A DNA stretch of 64,000 nt from Streptomyces sp. GKU 895. GTDB taxonomy: Bacteria > Actinomycetota > Actinomycetes > Streptomycetales > Streptomycetaceae. Positions 26,280 through 34,277 of the stretch are shown piece after piece. How positions within the stretch are numbered: the stretch's first letter is position 1; each line of letters starts with the position of its first letter. A model generated the notes under the pieces. The model was not told where the DNA came from. It searched no databases and saw nothing but the letters and a program-made list of their open reading frames with translations. The DNA lies in assembly GCA_002027195.1 (NCBI GenBank), contig MWJO01000025.1, forward strand, positions 21,960-85,959. The letters are read 5' to 3'. Made by a program: the position numbers and the translations under genes.

Positions 26280-27182
26280 TCAGCTCGTGAGCGTCAGCTC
26301 CGAACTGATCGTCTCCCACAGTGCGTTGAACCACAGGTGGGACTGCTCGACGAAGGTGGTGTCCCGCAGCCCGGCCCCCTGCTCGAAGGCGAACAGCATC
26401 GACTGGGTGCCCTCCGCGTCGTACATCACCAGCTGCTCGTGGTCGATCTCCTCCTCGCGCTTGGAGAGCGTGTAGTAGGCGAAGAGCGCTTCCGTGTTGT
26501 TGAGCAGGTACAGCTTCACCGGCGGGGTGAAGGGCAGGGCGCGGAAGGTGACCTTGACGTCGATGCCGTGGGTGGCGCGCAGGGCGAGGAGGTTGTGCTG
26601 GAGCACCTGGCCCTGGGCGTTGCGCTGGGACAGCCAGCGGCGCTGCACCCTGCCGTCCGTCGAGGGGTCCACGGGGATCGGGAAGGCGAGGTCGATGTCC
26701 CGGCTCGGCAGCAGGACGCGGACGTCGACCTTGGCCGGTTTCAGTCGTCCGGCGTGGATCTGGCGCAGCGGTTCACCGAGGGCGAGGTTGAAGGAGACCG
26801 ACGTCAGACACAGGGCGTCGATCTCCACGTGCGGGGCGGCGAAGGCGGCGGCAATGCGCGGCGCGAGGGCGACCATGGTCGGCAGCGGTGGCGCTCCAGG
26901 CCCGGTCAGCGCCCTGCCGAGGTCGGGGGCGACCGTCGCGGGGCTGCCCTTGGACACGTTGGTGAGCAGTCGCTCCGACTGCAGGATGCGCAGGGCCTGC
27001 CGTACGGCGCCACGCTCCACGCCGAACTCGTCCGCCAGCCGGGCCTGGGTGGGCATGCGCTGACCCGGCCGCAGCTCACCGGACCGGATACGGGAACGCA
27101 GCTCGTCCGCCACCTCGCGAGGAGACTTCTGTGACCGCTGCGCCTTCTCCAGCCCATTGACGGAGGCGGGTTTCGGGTCCAC
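26280..27182 (-). CDS. devE: GntR family regulator DevE (devA paralogue)
   Basis: 300 residues from GTG 27182. Winged helix (QARLADEFGVERGAVRQALR) and C-terminal domain strongly similar to DevA (VLLPSRDIDLAFPI, HGIDVKVTFRALPFTPPVK, WFNALWETISSELTL). In S. coelicolor the adjacent devA paralogue has been reported as devE with its own role in development. TAGTGT lies 6 nt before the GTG and there is no ribosome site. It is divergent from the second small membrane protein gene. Confidence 0.85.
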   Translation of the reverse strand: MDPKPASVNGLEKAQRSQKSPREVADELRSRIRSGELRPGQRMPTQARLADEFGVERGAVRQALRILQSERLLTNVSKGSPATVAPDLGRALTGPGAPPLPTMVALAPRIAAAFAAPHVEIDALCLTSVSFNLALGEPLRQIHAGRLKPAKVDVRVLLPSRDIDLAFPIPVDPSTDGRVQRRWLSQRNAQGQVLQHNLLALRATHGIDVKVTFRALPFTPPVKLYLLNNTEALFAYYTLSKREEEIDHEQLVMYDAEGTQSMLFAFEQGAGLRDTTFVEQSHLWFNALWETISSELTLTS

Positions 27183-27188
27183 GACCAA

Positions 27189-27194
27189 ACACTA
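27189..27194 (-). promoter_or_regulatory. Putative devE -10 element (leaderless)
   Basis: TAGTGT on the minus strand, 6 nt before GTG 27182, with the same TTGGTC spacer as devA. Confidence 0.55.
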
Positions 27195-27260
27195 CAACTT
27201 CCCGCCATCTTTGGGCAGTTCAGTGAAAGGTGGTTATGAGACGCTTCCAAGCGGCATAAC

Positions 27261-27284
27261 TACAGTGAAGTTGGTCGCCAACTT
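27261..27284. promoter_or_regulatory. Palindromic operator upstream of second small membrane gene
   Basis: AAGTTGG-TCG-CCAACTT (27268-27284) is a perfect 17-bp palindrome preceded by TACAGT. It matches the devA-side operator at 25939-25962 nearly base for base. Confidence 0.65.
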
Positions 27285-27362
27285 GCAGAACATGGTCAAG
27301 CTTCAAGGAGGTTGGCGCCAGCAGGCCGAGCACGAACCATGCTTCGCCCAGGGGGGATCGTC

Positions 27363-27545
27363 ATGCCGTTCGCCATCGCAGTCGCCGCCATCGCCCTCGG
27401 ATTCGAGCAGCTCGTCCAGTGGAAGTGGGGGCCGATGGGCATCATCGCCTTCCTCCTGCTCACGGTCGGCGTCAAGGCCAAGAACACCATGGTCGGCGGC
27501 CTAGGAGCGGCGATCCTCGTGATGCTGCTCGCCCAGTCCGGCTGA
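27363..27545 (+). CDS. Small two-helix membrane protein (60 aa), partner of devE
   Basis: ATG 27363 follows an AGGGGGGAT ribosome site. The core EQLVQWKWGPMGI and VGVKAKN matches the protein at 26056 (pattern EQxxQWKxGxxGI then VGxKAK), so the two are paralogues. Two or three short hydrophobic segments. Divergent from devE behind a near-identical operator. Function unknown. Confidence 0.72.
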   Translation: MPFAIAVAAIALGFEQLVQWKWGPMGIIAFLLLTVGVKAKNTMVGGLGAAILVMLLAQSG

Positions 27546-27575
27546 CCGGACCGCCCACGTCCGAGGTCAGTCCGG

Positions 27576-27618
27576 CCGATCGGGCTCCCTTCCGGAGGGG
27601 AGCCGGGAGCCTGATCGG
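27576..27618. terminator. Terminator after second small membrane gene
   Basis: 14-bp stem (27576-27589 with 27605-27618) including one G-U pair. An alternative inner hairpin uses 27598-27604. It begins 31 nt after the stop. Confidence 0.65.
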
Positions 27619-27631
27619 TCAGCAGAAGACA

Positions 27632-27720
27632 GCACAGTCACAACTGAACACCGACAACCGAACAGCGGCAGCGTTTGAAGCACAGCCACAACTGAACAGG
27701 CACCAGTGAACAGTCACAAC
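27632..27720. repeat. AC-rich imperfect repeats
   Basis: The segment GCACAGYCACAACTGAACA occurs at 27632-27650 and 27680-27698, period 48, with a partial copy near 27708-27720. The region is clearly less GC-rich than its surroundings and lies between convergent gene ends. Confidence 0.6.
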
Positions 27721-27770
27721 GGAATACGCACAGCTACGGATTCGACCCCGTCGCCCATCGGAAGGAGCGT

Positions 27771-29027
27771 TCAGAACATGTCCGGGCACCACGGTCGCCT
27801 GGACGTACGCAGCAGGGCGTCGGCCACTTGGGCGGCGCCCGCTCGTTCTTCCCGGACCCGGCCGAGCGCGGCCAGCCGTACGGCGGACTCGTCGCCCAGC
27901 CACAGGGCCGCCAAGTCGGCGATGTCCAGGGTGAGTTCGGGGCTCGCGCCGGTCGGCGTGCAGGACGCGCCGTCCGCCGCCGCCTCCAGCCGGTAACGCC
28001 CGCCGGCCAGCCCGGCCGCGTCGGCCACCTCCAGGACCAGGGCGCCCTCCCCGTCGTACGCACGCGCCTCCAGAGCCCGTACGACGTCCAGCAGCCGAAC
28101 CCACAACCAGTCCGCCTGCGATGTGGTCGCTTTCGCGGCGCGCGGGTTGGGGAGGTGGAGGGGGAGCAGGTCGTCGGGGGCGCGCCAGCCGGTCTTCACC
28201 TGGGTGACCCAGTCGATGGAGCAGAGGTAGTGCCACAGGGCGCGCTCGGCGGCGGGGGTCGTCGCGATCAGCCACTTCACCTGGGCCGTGTCGTGCGGCT
28301 GCTTGTCGTGCCAGGTGTCGTCGCATACGTACGACACCAGGCCCTGGGGCTCGCCGGACGGGGAGCGGTACAGGGCGTAGAAGGGCTCGGTCCAGGGGGT
28401 GCGGTCCAGGTGGACGACGCCCGTGTTGACCTGCCACCAGCGGTCGTCGCGGCTGACCGCGCCGGGCTGGGCGCGGCGCAGGCGGTCGTGCAGGTCGGGG
28501 CCGAGCTTGCGGACGTCCTCGCCGTCGACGAGGTCGATACGGCCGCCGTCGTCCGGGGCGGACCATCGGGGGTCGAGGCCGGTGCGCAGGACGTCGACCG
28601 TCCACTCGGTCATCGAGGTGGCGGGGCCGAAGCCGTAGCGGCCGTAGATCTGGTACTCGGCGGCGATGAGGGTGGCGGCGACGTCTCCGCGCTCCTTCGC
28701 GGCGGTGAGGTCCTGGTTCATCATGCGGGTCAGGAGGCCGCGGCGGCGGTGGGTGGCGGTGACGGCGACGTTCGAGATGGCGTCGGCGGGGACCTGGTGG
28801 CCGCCGGGGACGGTGAGCTGCTGGTCGAAGGAGCGGTACGTCGCCACGCAGCGGCCCGCGTCGAAGGCACCCTGGGTGCGGTGGGCGAGGAGGTAGCCGG
28901 CGCGGGAGTCGATCTCCTCCTGGGTGGGGGTCGGGCTGCGGAGGAAGCCGGTGTGGAGGGCGCGGATCCAGTCGGGGATGTCGGCCTCGGTGATGGGGCG
29001 GACGTCGATGGCGGGGCGGGTGGTCAT
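27771..29027 (-). CDS. Eis-like GNAT N-acetyltransferase
   Basis: 418 residues with the enhanced-intracellular-survival layout: two GNAT folds followed by a sterol-carrier-like C-terminal domain. The acetyl-CoA loop of the first fold is visible ([17 protein letters not shown]), as is [15 protein letters not shown]. Mycobacterial Eis acetylates aminoglycosides at several amines. The substrate here is unknown. The C-terminal carboxylate used by Eis in catalysis is Phe here (CPDMF), as in Eis. ATG is at 29027. Confidence 0.85.
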   Translation of the reverse strand: MTTRPAIDVRPITEADIPDWIRALHTGFLRSPTPTQEEIDSRAGYLLAHRTQGAFDAGRCVATYRSFDQQLTVPGGHQVPADAISNVAVTATHRRRGLLTRMMNQDLTAAKERGDVAATLIAAEYQIYGRYGFGPATSMTEWTVDVLRTGLDPRWSAPDDGGRIDLVDGEDVRKLGPDLHDRLRRAQPGAVSRDDRWWQVNTGVVHLDRTPWTEPFYALYRSPSGEPQGLVSYVCDDTWHDKQPHDTAQVKWLIATTPAAERALWHYLCSIDWVTQVKTGWRAPDDLLPLHLPNPRAAKATTSQADWLWVRLLDVVRALEARAYDGEGALVLEVADAAGLAGGRYRLEAAADGASCTPTGASPELTLDIADLAALWLGDESAVRLAALGRVREERAGAAQVADALLRTSRRPWCPDMF

Positions 29028-29142
29028 GGGGTCACGGTAGGGGGGTGATGGGTGCAGGTCACAACAAGTTTTCGCTCCCGCCGCCCCTACCCGCCCCTAC
29101 CCCACTCTCGGCTTCGCTCCGAGCGGGGGGACCCCGGAGCCT

Positions 29143-29795
29143 TCACATCAGCAGGTCATCCACCTGAGCCTCCCCCTCCCGGTACCGCGCGCGATCTCCC
29201 CGCTGCACTCGTCGGTCGTGTGCTGAAGGCGCTGGCGGCGGCGGGAGACCTGCTGCTCGTAGCGGACGAGGCGGCCCATCGCGGCGTTCAGCTCGGCGTC
29301 CGTGCGGGCCGCGAGGTCGGACAGTTCGACCTCGGCGAGCATGTCGGCGGCCAGGCGGCGGTACTCCTCGTTGTGCGGGGTGCCCAGGGTGACGTGGCGG
29401 GCGGAGGAGCGCTGGCGGGCCGGGGCGTCGGTCAGGATCTCCGGGAGGCGCTCGACCACCGAGCGCTCCCCCGCGGGCGACCTGCGGGCCAGCTCCGCGC
29501 GCAGGATGTCGATCCGGCCCTGCAGCAGGCGCCGTACGTAGCTGAGGTCCGCCTCGTCGCGCTGGGCGTCCCGGCGCACCGTGCGCAGCTCGGGCAGGCT
29601 CAGGACGGCCAGGTCGGGCTCGGGCGGGTCCGCGGCCAGGCGGTCCCCGGGCAGCCGGGACGCGGACAGCGGTGCCGGTGACGGTGCTGGTCCTTGTGCC
29701 GGTGCCGGTGCCGGTGCCGGCCCGTCCGTCCGCTGCGTGGGCGGCCGGAACGCGGACCCGGGCGGCTGTGGCTGCTCGGTACTCGGTGTGCTCAT
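29143..29795 (-). CDS. rsiG: Anti-sigma factor RsiG (c-di-GMP-dependent partner of WhiG), frame slip near the end
   Basis: About 217 residues once repaired. Two helices carry the exact RsiG signature E(X)3S(X)2R(X)3Q(X)3D: EADLSYVRRLLQGRID and EQQVSRRRQRLQHTTD. In Streptomyces this antiparallel coiled coil binds two c-di-GMP molecules and then sequesters the sporulation sigma factor WhiG. The N-terminus is a Pro/Ala-rich linker encoded by GCCGGT repeats (29699-29730). One base appears missing near 29184-29187. The repaired end is YREGEAQVDDLLM, whereas the raw frame ends at 29148. Confidence 0.85.
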
Positions 29796-29952
29796 GTGCC
29801 TCTACCGTCCCCTCGACCGGCGTGTGTGAGCATCGTGCCACCCCAAGTGGCCGCTATGTGACCGAGTGCCCCCGAACGGCCCAGATTGGGGGGTAAGGAT
29901 CATTAAGAAGTCCCCGGTCCGTCGTCCTTTCCGCGCACGGCATCATGGGGCC

Positions 29953-30378
29953 ATGCGTGCAGTGGTACAGCGGGTCGACGGCGCGAGTGTCGTGGTCGAC
30001 GGCGAGACGGTCGGGGAGATCACCGGTGAAGGGCTCTGTGTCCTCGTCGGGGTGACGCACGAGGACACCAAGGAGAAGGCGGCCCAACTCGCCCGCAAAC
30101 TCTGGTCGATCCGCATGCTGCACGACGAGAAGTCCTGCAGCGACATCGACGCCCCGCTCCTCGTCATCAGCCAGTTCACGCTCTACGGCGACGCGCGCAA
30201 GGGCCGCCGCCCCACCTGGAACGCCGCCGCCCCCGGCGACATCGCCGAGCCCCTGGTGGAGGAGGTCGTCGCCCAACTCCGCACCCTCGGCGCCACGGTG
30301 GCGACGGGCCGCTTCGGCGCCCAGATGAGAGTCACCCTGACCAACGACGGCCCGTTCACGGTCCTGCTGGAGATGTGA
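29953..30378 (+). CDS. dtd: D-aminoacyl-tRNA deacylase
   Basis: 141 residues. Signature motifs [15 protein letters not shown] and [11 protein letters not shown] (the Gly-Pro motif that inserts into the active site) identify DTD, which hydrolyses D-amino acids from mischarged tRNA. ATG 29953 starts the usual MRAVVQRV. Normal length. Divergent from rsiG. Confidence 0.95.
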   Translation: MRAVVQRVDGASVVVDGETVGEITGEGLCVLVGVTHEDTKEKAAQLARKLWSIRMLHDEKSCSDIDAPLLVISQFTLYGDARKGRRPTWNAAAPGDIAEPLVEEVVAQLRTLGATVATGRFGAQMRVTLTNDGPFTVLLEM

Positions 30379-30462
30379 GCCGCCAACCAGTCCAGCACCG
30401 TCTGACTGCCGCTGCCGGGTTGAAGGGAAGGTGCCTGTTCGTTGTTTACGAGGAGGTGCCAG

Positions 30463-30507
30463 GTGGGCACAACTTGGGAGAGTTGGCAGTCCAATTGGGC
30501 TGTGTGA
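30463..30507 (+). CDS. Trp-rich micro-ORF (14 aa), possible leader peptide
   Basis: GTG start preceded by a perfect AGGAGG (30451-30456) at 6 nt, then 14 codons and TGA. The peptide has three Trp (TTWESWQSNWAV). It lies in a 479-bp gap between dtd and a small membrane gene. The same DNA carries the DevA-like half-sites CAACT/AGTTG and the AGTCCAATTGG motif. It could be a leader or sensor peptide, or chance. No trp gene follows in the window. Confidence 0.35.
   Translation: MGTTWESWQSNWAV
30488..30498. promoter_or_regulatory. AGTCCAATTGG motif (second copy)
   Basis: Identical to 24145-24155 upstream of the third GntR gene. The inverted pair CAACT (30470-30474) and AGTTG (30481-30485) lies next to it. 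Confidence 0.35.
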
Positions 30508-30618
30508 CCGTTCAGCCACCCGGATGCCCTTCTCCCTGTCAGCCCAGGTGAGCCTGGTTCTCGGGGCAGCGGAAACCGACTCGCGGGGCTCGTGACAGCG
30601 GGCCCCCTCGACAGCGGT

Positions 30619-30652
30619 GGACCCCGCCGGGGCGAAGACCTCGGCGGGGTCC
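30619..30652 (+). terminator. Intrinsic terminator in the dtd downstream gap
   Basis: 11-bp perfect stem (30619-30629 with 30642-30652) and a 12-nt loop. The rest of the gap (30379-30857) holds no further recognisable gene. Confidence 0.65.
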
Positions 30653-30857
30653 CCGTCGTACTTTCCCTACCGCAGGCGCAGGAGCCGCGCCCCCTGCGCC
30701 TTCCTGTCCCAAATCCCGTATATCTGGGGTGTGTTGGCCTACCCGGCCGCTGGGAATCTCTCGGAGCACGGAACATCACGGAATATGCGGCTGTCACCGC
30801 GTCGTCCGTGGTCCGTCAATCACCTGGGCTGACGTGCTCGACGAAGGGAGAAGCGGC

Positions 30858-31079
30858 ATGGAACACCACCCGCCCACAGGACAGGACCCGGGCGGCACCG
30901 GCATCGCACGGATCCCGATGTCGAACGCGATCACGGCGGTGATCATCGCGGTTGCGGCGCTGGCCGCCGGCATCACGGTGCTGATGCTGACGCCGGGGGT
31001 GCTGGAGGGTCTGGGCAGCGCCGTGACGATCACCGGCGGCGGCTTCACGCTCGCGGCGAAGATCGCCGTGCCGCGCTGA
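30858..31079 (+). CDS. Small membrane protein (73 aa)
   Basis: ATG 30858 with ribosome site GAAGGGAG. A hydrophilic N-terminus of about 20 residues is followed by one strong membrane helix (AITAVIIAVAALAAGITVLML) and a second weaker, Gly-rich one (SAVTITGGGFTLAAKIAV). An internal ATG at 30918 is an alternative start. No family recognised. It does not share the QWK core of the devA-linked proteins. Convergent with ygfZ, 29 nt apart. Confidence 0.6.
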   Translation: MEHHPPTGQDPGGTGIARIPMSNAITAVIIAVAALAAGITVLMLTPGVLEGLGSAVTITGGGFTLAAKIAVPR

Positions 31080-31108
31080 ACCCATGCCGCCGGCTCCACG
31101 CGTCCCGC

Positions 31109-32074
31109 CTACGGCTCGACCACGACCTCCTGTGCCGCCGCTGTCTCCCCCGCCACCAGCGGCGCGTCCACCGACACGTTCCGCTTCACCAGCGCCAGGG
31201 CGACCGGGCCGAGTTCGTGGTGGCGTACCGAGGTCGTGATGAAGCCGATCTTGCGGCCGTCCGGGCCGTCGGAGGCGAGGCGGAGGTCCGTGCCGGCGGG
31301 TGGGAGGTGGACCTCGCTGCCGTCCAGGTGCAGGAAGACCAGGCGGCGCGGGGGCTTGCCGAGGTTCTGGACGCGGGCGACCGTCTCCTGGCCGCGGTAG
31401 CAGCCCTTCTGGAGGTGGACCGCGGTGCCGATCCAGCCCAGTTCGTGCGGGATGGTGCGGTGGTCGGTCTCGAAGCCGAGGCGGGGGCGGTGCTGTTCGA
31501 CACGCAGGGCCTCGTAGGCGAGGAGGCCGGCCGCGGGGCCGGTTTTCTCGGCGTACGACTCCAGGTCCTCGCGGGGGAGGAACAGGTCGCGGCCGTACGC
31601 CGTCTCGCGGACCACCACGCCCTCGGGGACGTCGGCGATCGAGCCGGCCGGGAGGTGGACGACCGCGATGTCCGCGGTGCGGTCCGTGACCTCGACGCGG
31701 TAGAAGAACTTCATCGACTCCAGGTACGCCAGCAGCGCCTCCTGGGTGCCGGGCTCGACGTGGGCCCAGACCGTGGTGCCGTCGTCGACGAGGTACAGGG
31801 CGTGCTCGATGTGGCCGTTCGCGGAGAGGATCAGCGCCTCGGTGGCCTCGCCCGCCGGCAGCTCGCTGACGTGCTGGGTGAGCAGCAGATGCAGCCAGCT
31901 CAGCCGGTCCTCGCCGGTGACGGCGATGACCCCGCGGTGCGAGAGGTCGACGAATCCGGTGCCCTCGGCGAGGGCACGCTGCTCGCGGAACAGGTCGCCG
32001 TAGTGGGCGGCGACGTCTTCGTCCACGCCTTCGCCGGGGACGGCGCCGGGCAGGGACAGCAGAGGGCTCTTCAT
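31109..32074 (-). CDS. ygfZ: Folate-binding YgfZ/GcvT-like protein
   Basis: 321 residues. The YgfZ signature KGCYRGQETV contains the conserved Cys. The fold is that of the glycine-cleavage T-protein. YgfZ/IBA57 proteins help assemble or repair Fe-S clusters with tetrahydrofolate. ATG 32074 lies 10 nt after the nur stop, so nur and ygfZ probably share a transcript. Confidence 0.88.
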   Translation of the reverse strand: MKSPLLSLPGAVPGEGVDEDVAAHYGDLFREQRALAEGTGFVDLSHRGVIAVTGEDRLSWLHLLLTQHVSELPAGEATEALILSANGHIEHALYLVDDGTTVWAHVEPGTQEALLAYLESMKFFYRVEVTDRTADIAVVHLPAGSIADVPEGVVVRETAYGRDLFLPREDLESYAEKTGPAAGLLAYEALRVEQHRPRLGFETDHRTIPHELGWIGTAVHLQKGCYRGQETVARVQNLGKPPRRLVFLHLDGSEVHLPPAGTDLRLASDGPDGRKIGFITTSVRHHELGPVALALVKRNVSVDAPLVAGETAAAQEVVVEP

Positions 32075-32084
32075 ATGCACAAGC

Positions 32085-32531
32085 CTACGACTCGGTAGTT
32101 GAAGCCTTGAGGGCCTTTGCGGAGCAGTCCTTGCAGCGGCCGAAGATCGCGAAGTGCTTCATGTCCGTCTCGAAGCCGAAGGTCGAGCGCAGCTTCGCGG
32201 TGAACTCCGCCGCCACCTCGATGTCCGCCTCGATGACGTTCTGGCAGTCGCGGCAGACCAGGTGGATGTGGTGATGGCGGTCGGCCAGGTGGTACGTCGG
32301 CGCGCCGTGCCCGAGGTGCGCGTGGCTGACCAGGCCCAGCTCCTCCAGGAGCTCCAGGGTCCGGTAGACCGTGGAAATGTTGACCCCCGACGCGGTCTTC
32401 TTCACTTCCGTGAGGATGTCGTCGGGGGTCGCGTGCTCCAGGGTGTCCACGGCTTCGAGCACGAGTTGCCGCTGCGGCGTCAGCCGGTAGCCGCGCTGCC
32501 TGAGGTCGCTCTTCCAGTCGGTGCTCACCAC
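32085..32531 (-). CDS. nur: Nickel-responsive Fur-family regulator Nur
   Basis: 148 residues. The Fur winged helix has YRLTPQRQLVLEAVDTLEH and VNISTVYRTLELLEELGL. The metal-binding region HHHIHLVCRDC and second CKDC pair are present. The sequence agrees closely with my memory of S. coelicolor Nur, which represses nickel uptake and controls the choice between Fe- and Ni-superoxide dismutase. GTG start at 32531. Position relative to ygfZ and the nitrobindin gene is as in other streptomycetes. Confidence 0.92.
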   Translation of the reverse strand: MVSTDWKSDLRQRGYRLTPQRQLVLEAVDTLEHATPDDILTEVKKTASGVNISTVYRTLELLEELGLVSHAHLGHGAPTYHLADRHHHIHLVCRDCQNVIEADIEVAAEFTAKLRSTFGFETDMKHFAIFGRCKDCSAKALKASTTES

Positions 32532-32563
32532 ACCGACGAGTGTATGACTACTTCAGCGGAGGC

Positions 32564-33139
32564 TTACTTGAAGAAGGCGATGCCGTCGTCGGGCATGTCA
32601 TCCGGCAGGGCCTTCGCCCAGCGCTCGACGTCCTCCGGGGTGACGACCTTCTTCAGGTGCGCCGACATGTAGGGGCGCAGCTCGACCTCGGGGGTCTGCT
32701 TCTCGCCGACCCACATCAGGTCGCTGTTGACGTAGCCGTACAGGCGCTTGCCGCCGCTGTACGGGCCAGAGGCCGCCGTGCGCGCGACCGCGTCCGTCAC
32801 CAGGTCGATCTGCGGCTTCTGCTTGGCCAGCTCGCCGTACCAGATCTCGACGACACCGTCGTCGCGGACCATCGTGATCTCGACCTTGCGGTCGGCGTCG
32901 ACGCGCCAGAAGCCGTGCTCGGACTCCAGCGGACGGACCTTGTTCCCGTCGTTGTCCAGGACCCAGGTGTGGGACTGGTACTCCAGGAAGTCACGGCCGT
33001 CGTGGCTGAAGGTGACCTCCTGCCCGAAGTTGCACTTCTCGGAGCCGGGGAAGTCGTGCACACCCGCGCCTGCCCAGTTGCCGAGCAGGAAGACGAGGGG
33101 GACGAGGTCCTTGTGAAGGTCGGACGGGATCTCGATCAT
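32564..33139 (-). CDS. Nitrobindin-like heme-binding beta-barrel protein
   Basis: 191 residues, FABP-like ten-stranded barrel (DUF1794). The nitrobindin signature GxWxGxG appears as GNWAGAG near residues 20-26. Nitrobindins bind ferric heme and react with nitrogen oxides. The C-terminal His region is YMSAHLKKV. ATG 33139. It follows a 33-residue membrane peptide gene by 26 nt, and nur lies downstream after 32 nt. Confidence 0.85.
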   Translation of the reverse strand: MIEIPSDLHKDLVPLVFLLGNWAGAGVHDFPGSEKCNFGQEVTFSHDGRDFLEYQSHTWVLDNDGNKVRPLESEHGFWRVDADRKVEITMVRDDGVVEIWYGELAKQKPQIDLVTDAVARTAASGPYSGGKRLYGYVNSDLMWVGEKQTPEVELRPYMSAHLKKVVTPEDVERWAKALPDDMPDDGIAFFK

Positions 33140-33165
33140 GAGCTTCTACAGTTCCTGGTGTCGGG

Positions 33166-33267
33166 TCAGCGCTGGCCCTGGTACAGCTTCTTCACCGTCA
33201 GCCCGGCGAAGGCGAGGGTGCCGACGCAGACCAGGACGAGCAGGGCTTCGAAGAATGCCTCAAGCAC
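33166..33267 (-). CDS. 33-residue single-helix membrane peptide
   Basis: GTG at 33267 has a strong ribosome site (AAGGAG, 33275-33280). The peptide is one hydrophobic helix (FFEALLVLVCVGTLAFAGL) with a basic tail (VKKLYQGQR). It lies just upstream of the nitrobindin-like gene on the same strand, so they are probably co-transcribed. Function unknown. Confidence 0.62.
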   Translation of the reverse strand: MLEAFFEALLVLVCVGTLAFAGLTVKKLYQGQR

Positions 33268-33380
33268 GGGGTGCTCCTTGCTGAGCGGTTATGGGCGGTA
33301 CTAGAGCCGGGCCCCAGCTTAGTCGGCCGGGGCCCGCCCTTCTCTGCGAGGTACGCCTCAGCGCCCGCGGGACCCGGATC

Positions 33381-34277
33381 TCAGCCCAGCAGCTGGCTCT
33401 GCAGCACCACCGTCTGCTGGAACGGCACGGCCGCCGCCCCGCCCTTCTTCGACTGCACGACCAGCCCCAGGACGTCGCCGGAGACCAGATACGCCTCCCG
33501 CACGTGCTCCGCCCCGTACGGCTCGGCCTCGCCGTACGCGTAGTGCCGTACGTTCTCCACGTCGGCCTTCTCCGGGAACTTCTCGTCGATGTGCACCTCG
33601 GAGGCGCCCTTCAGGGCGAACTGCGGGGCGTCGTAGCCGGTGAAGTTGTTCTCCTGGAGGGAGTCGACGACCCGCGCCGTCTCGAACTGCAGCAGGTAGA
33701 TTCGGGTGTGCGTGCCGTCCGCCGCGGTCCAGCCGCGGGCGGCGACGTGCCGCAGCCCCTGGTCGGTCAGGAGCTGGTCGATGGCGTCCCGGTCGTCCTT
33801 GTCCTCGTAGACCGCGAGGAAGTCCTTCTTCGCCAGCCAGCCGTCCTGGCCGTCGAGCGCCTTGTCGGCCTTCACGCCCTCGGGCGCGGGCAGGAGCAGC
33901 TCGCGCAGGTCGGCGTAGTGGGAGTTGGCGGTGTTCGCCTTGTCGAAGGGCGCGGGGCTGCCGGCGGGCAGCGGCGGCTTGACGATCGCCGGGTACTCCC
34001 AGCGCCCGTCCGACTCGGTCGCGAGTCCCGGTACGTCCGTCCGCTCCATCCGCGTGATCCCGTACGCCGTCCCCGCTCCCGCGGCGGCGAACACCACGAC
34101 GGCGGCGGTCCAGCGCAGGACGGCGCGCAGGACCCGGCGGTCCTTCTTGACGACGGCGACGGCGACCGGCTCCCCGGGCACCGTCGGCGGCTCCGCGGAC
34201 ACCGTCGGCGGCGCCTCGGGCATCGGCGGCGCCTCGGCCACGGGTGCCGTCGTCTCGGGCTGCTGCTCGGTGGTCAT
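33381..34277 (-). CDS. Membrane-anchored extracytoplasmic protein, paralogue 3 of 3
   Basis: 298 residues: acidic/Pro-rich cytoplasmic tail (1-about 45), one membrane helix (about 54-75), then an external domain of about 220 residues. Shared features with the two upstream genes include DLRELLLPAPEG, the DGWLAKKDFLAVYE region and a strand IYLLQFETAR. ATG 34277 overlaps the previous stop (ATGA). No catalytic motif recognised. Confidence 0.75.
   Translation of the reverse strand: MTTEQQPETTAPVAEAPPMPEAPPTVSAEPPTVPGEPVAVAVVKKDRRVLRAVLRWTAAVVVFAAAGAGTAYGITRMERTDVPGLATESDGRWEYPAIVKPPLPAGSPAPFDKANTANSHYADLRELLLPAPEGVKADKALDGQDGWLAKKDFLAVYEDKDDRDAIDQLLTDQGLRHVAARGWTAADGTHTRIYLLQFETARVVDSLQENNFTGYDAPQFALKGASEVHIDEKFPEKADVENVRHYAYGEAEPYGAEHVREAYLVSGDVLGLVVQSKKGGAAAVPFQQTVVLQSQLLG

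Noticed and set aside
23155..27545. Remnant of an integrative conjugative element (GntR repressors plus small membrane proteins recall plasmid Kor/Spd genes)
   Set aside because: No integrase, replication, transfer gene or att site is seen. The regulators match DevA/DevE in a conserved core position.
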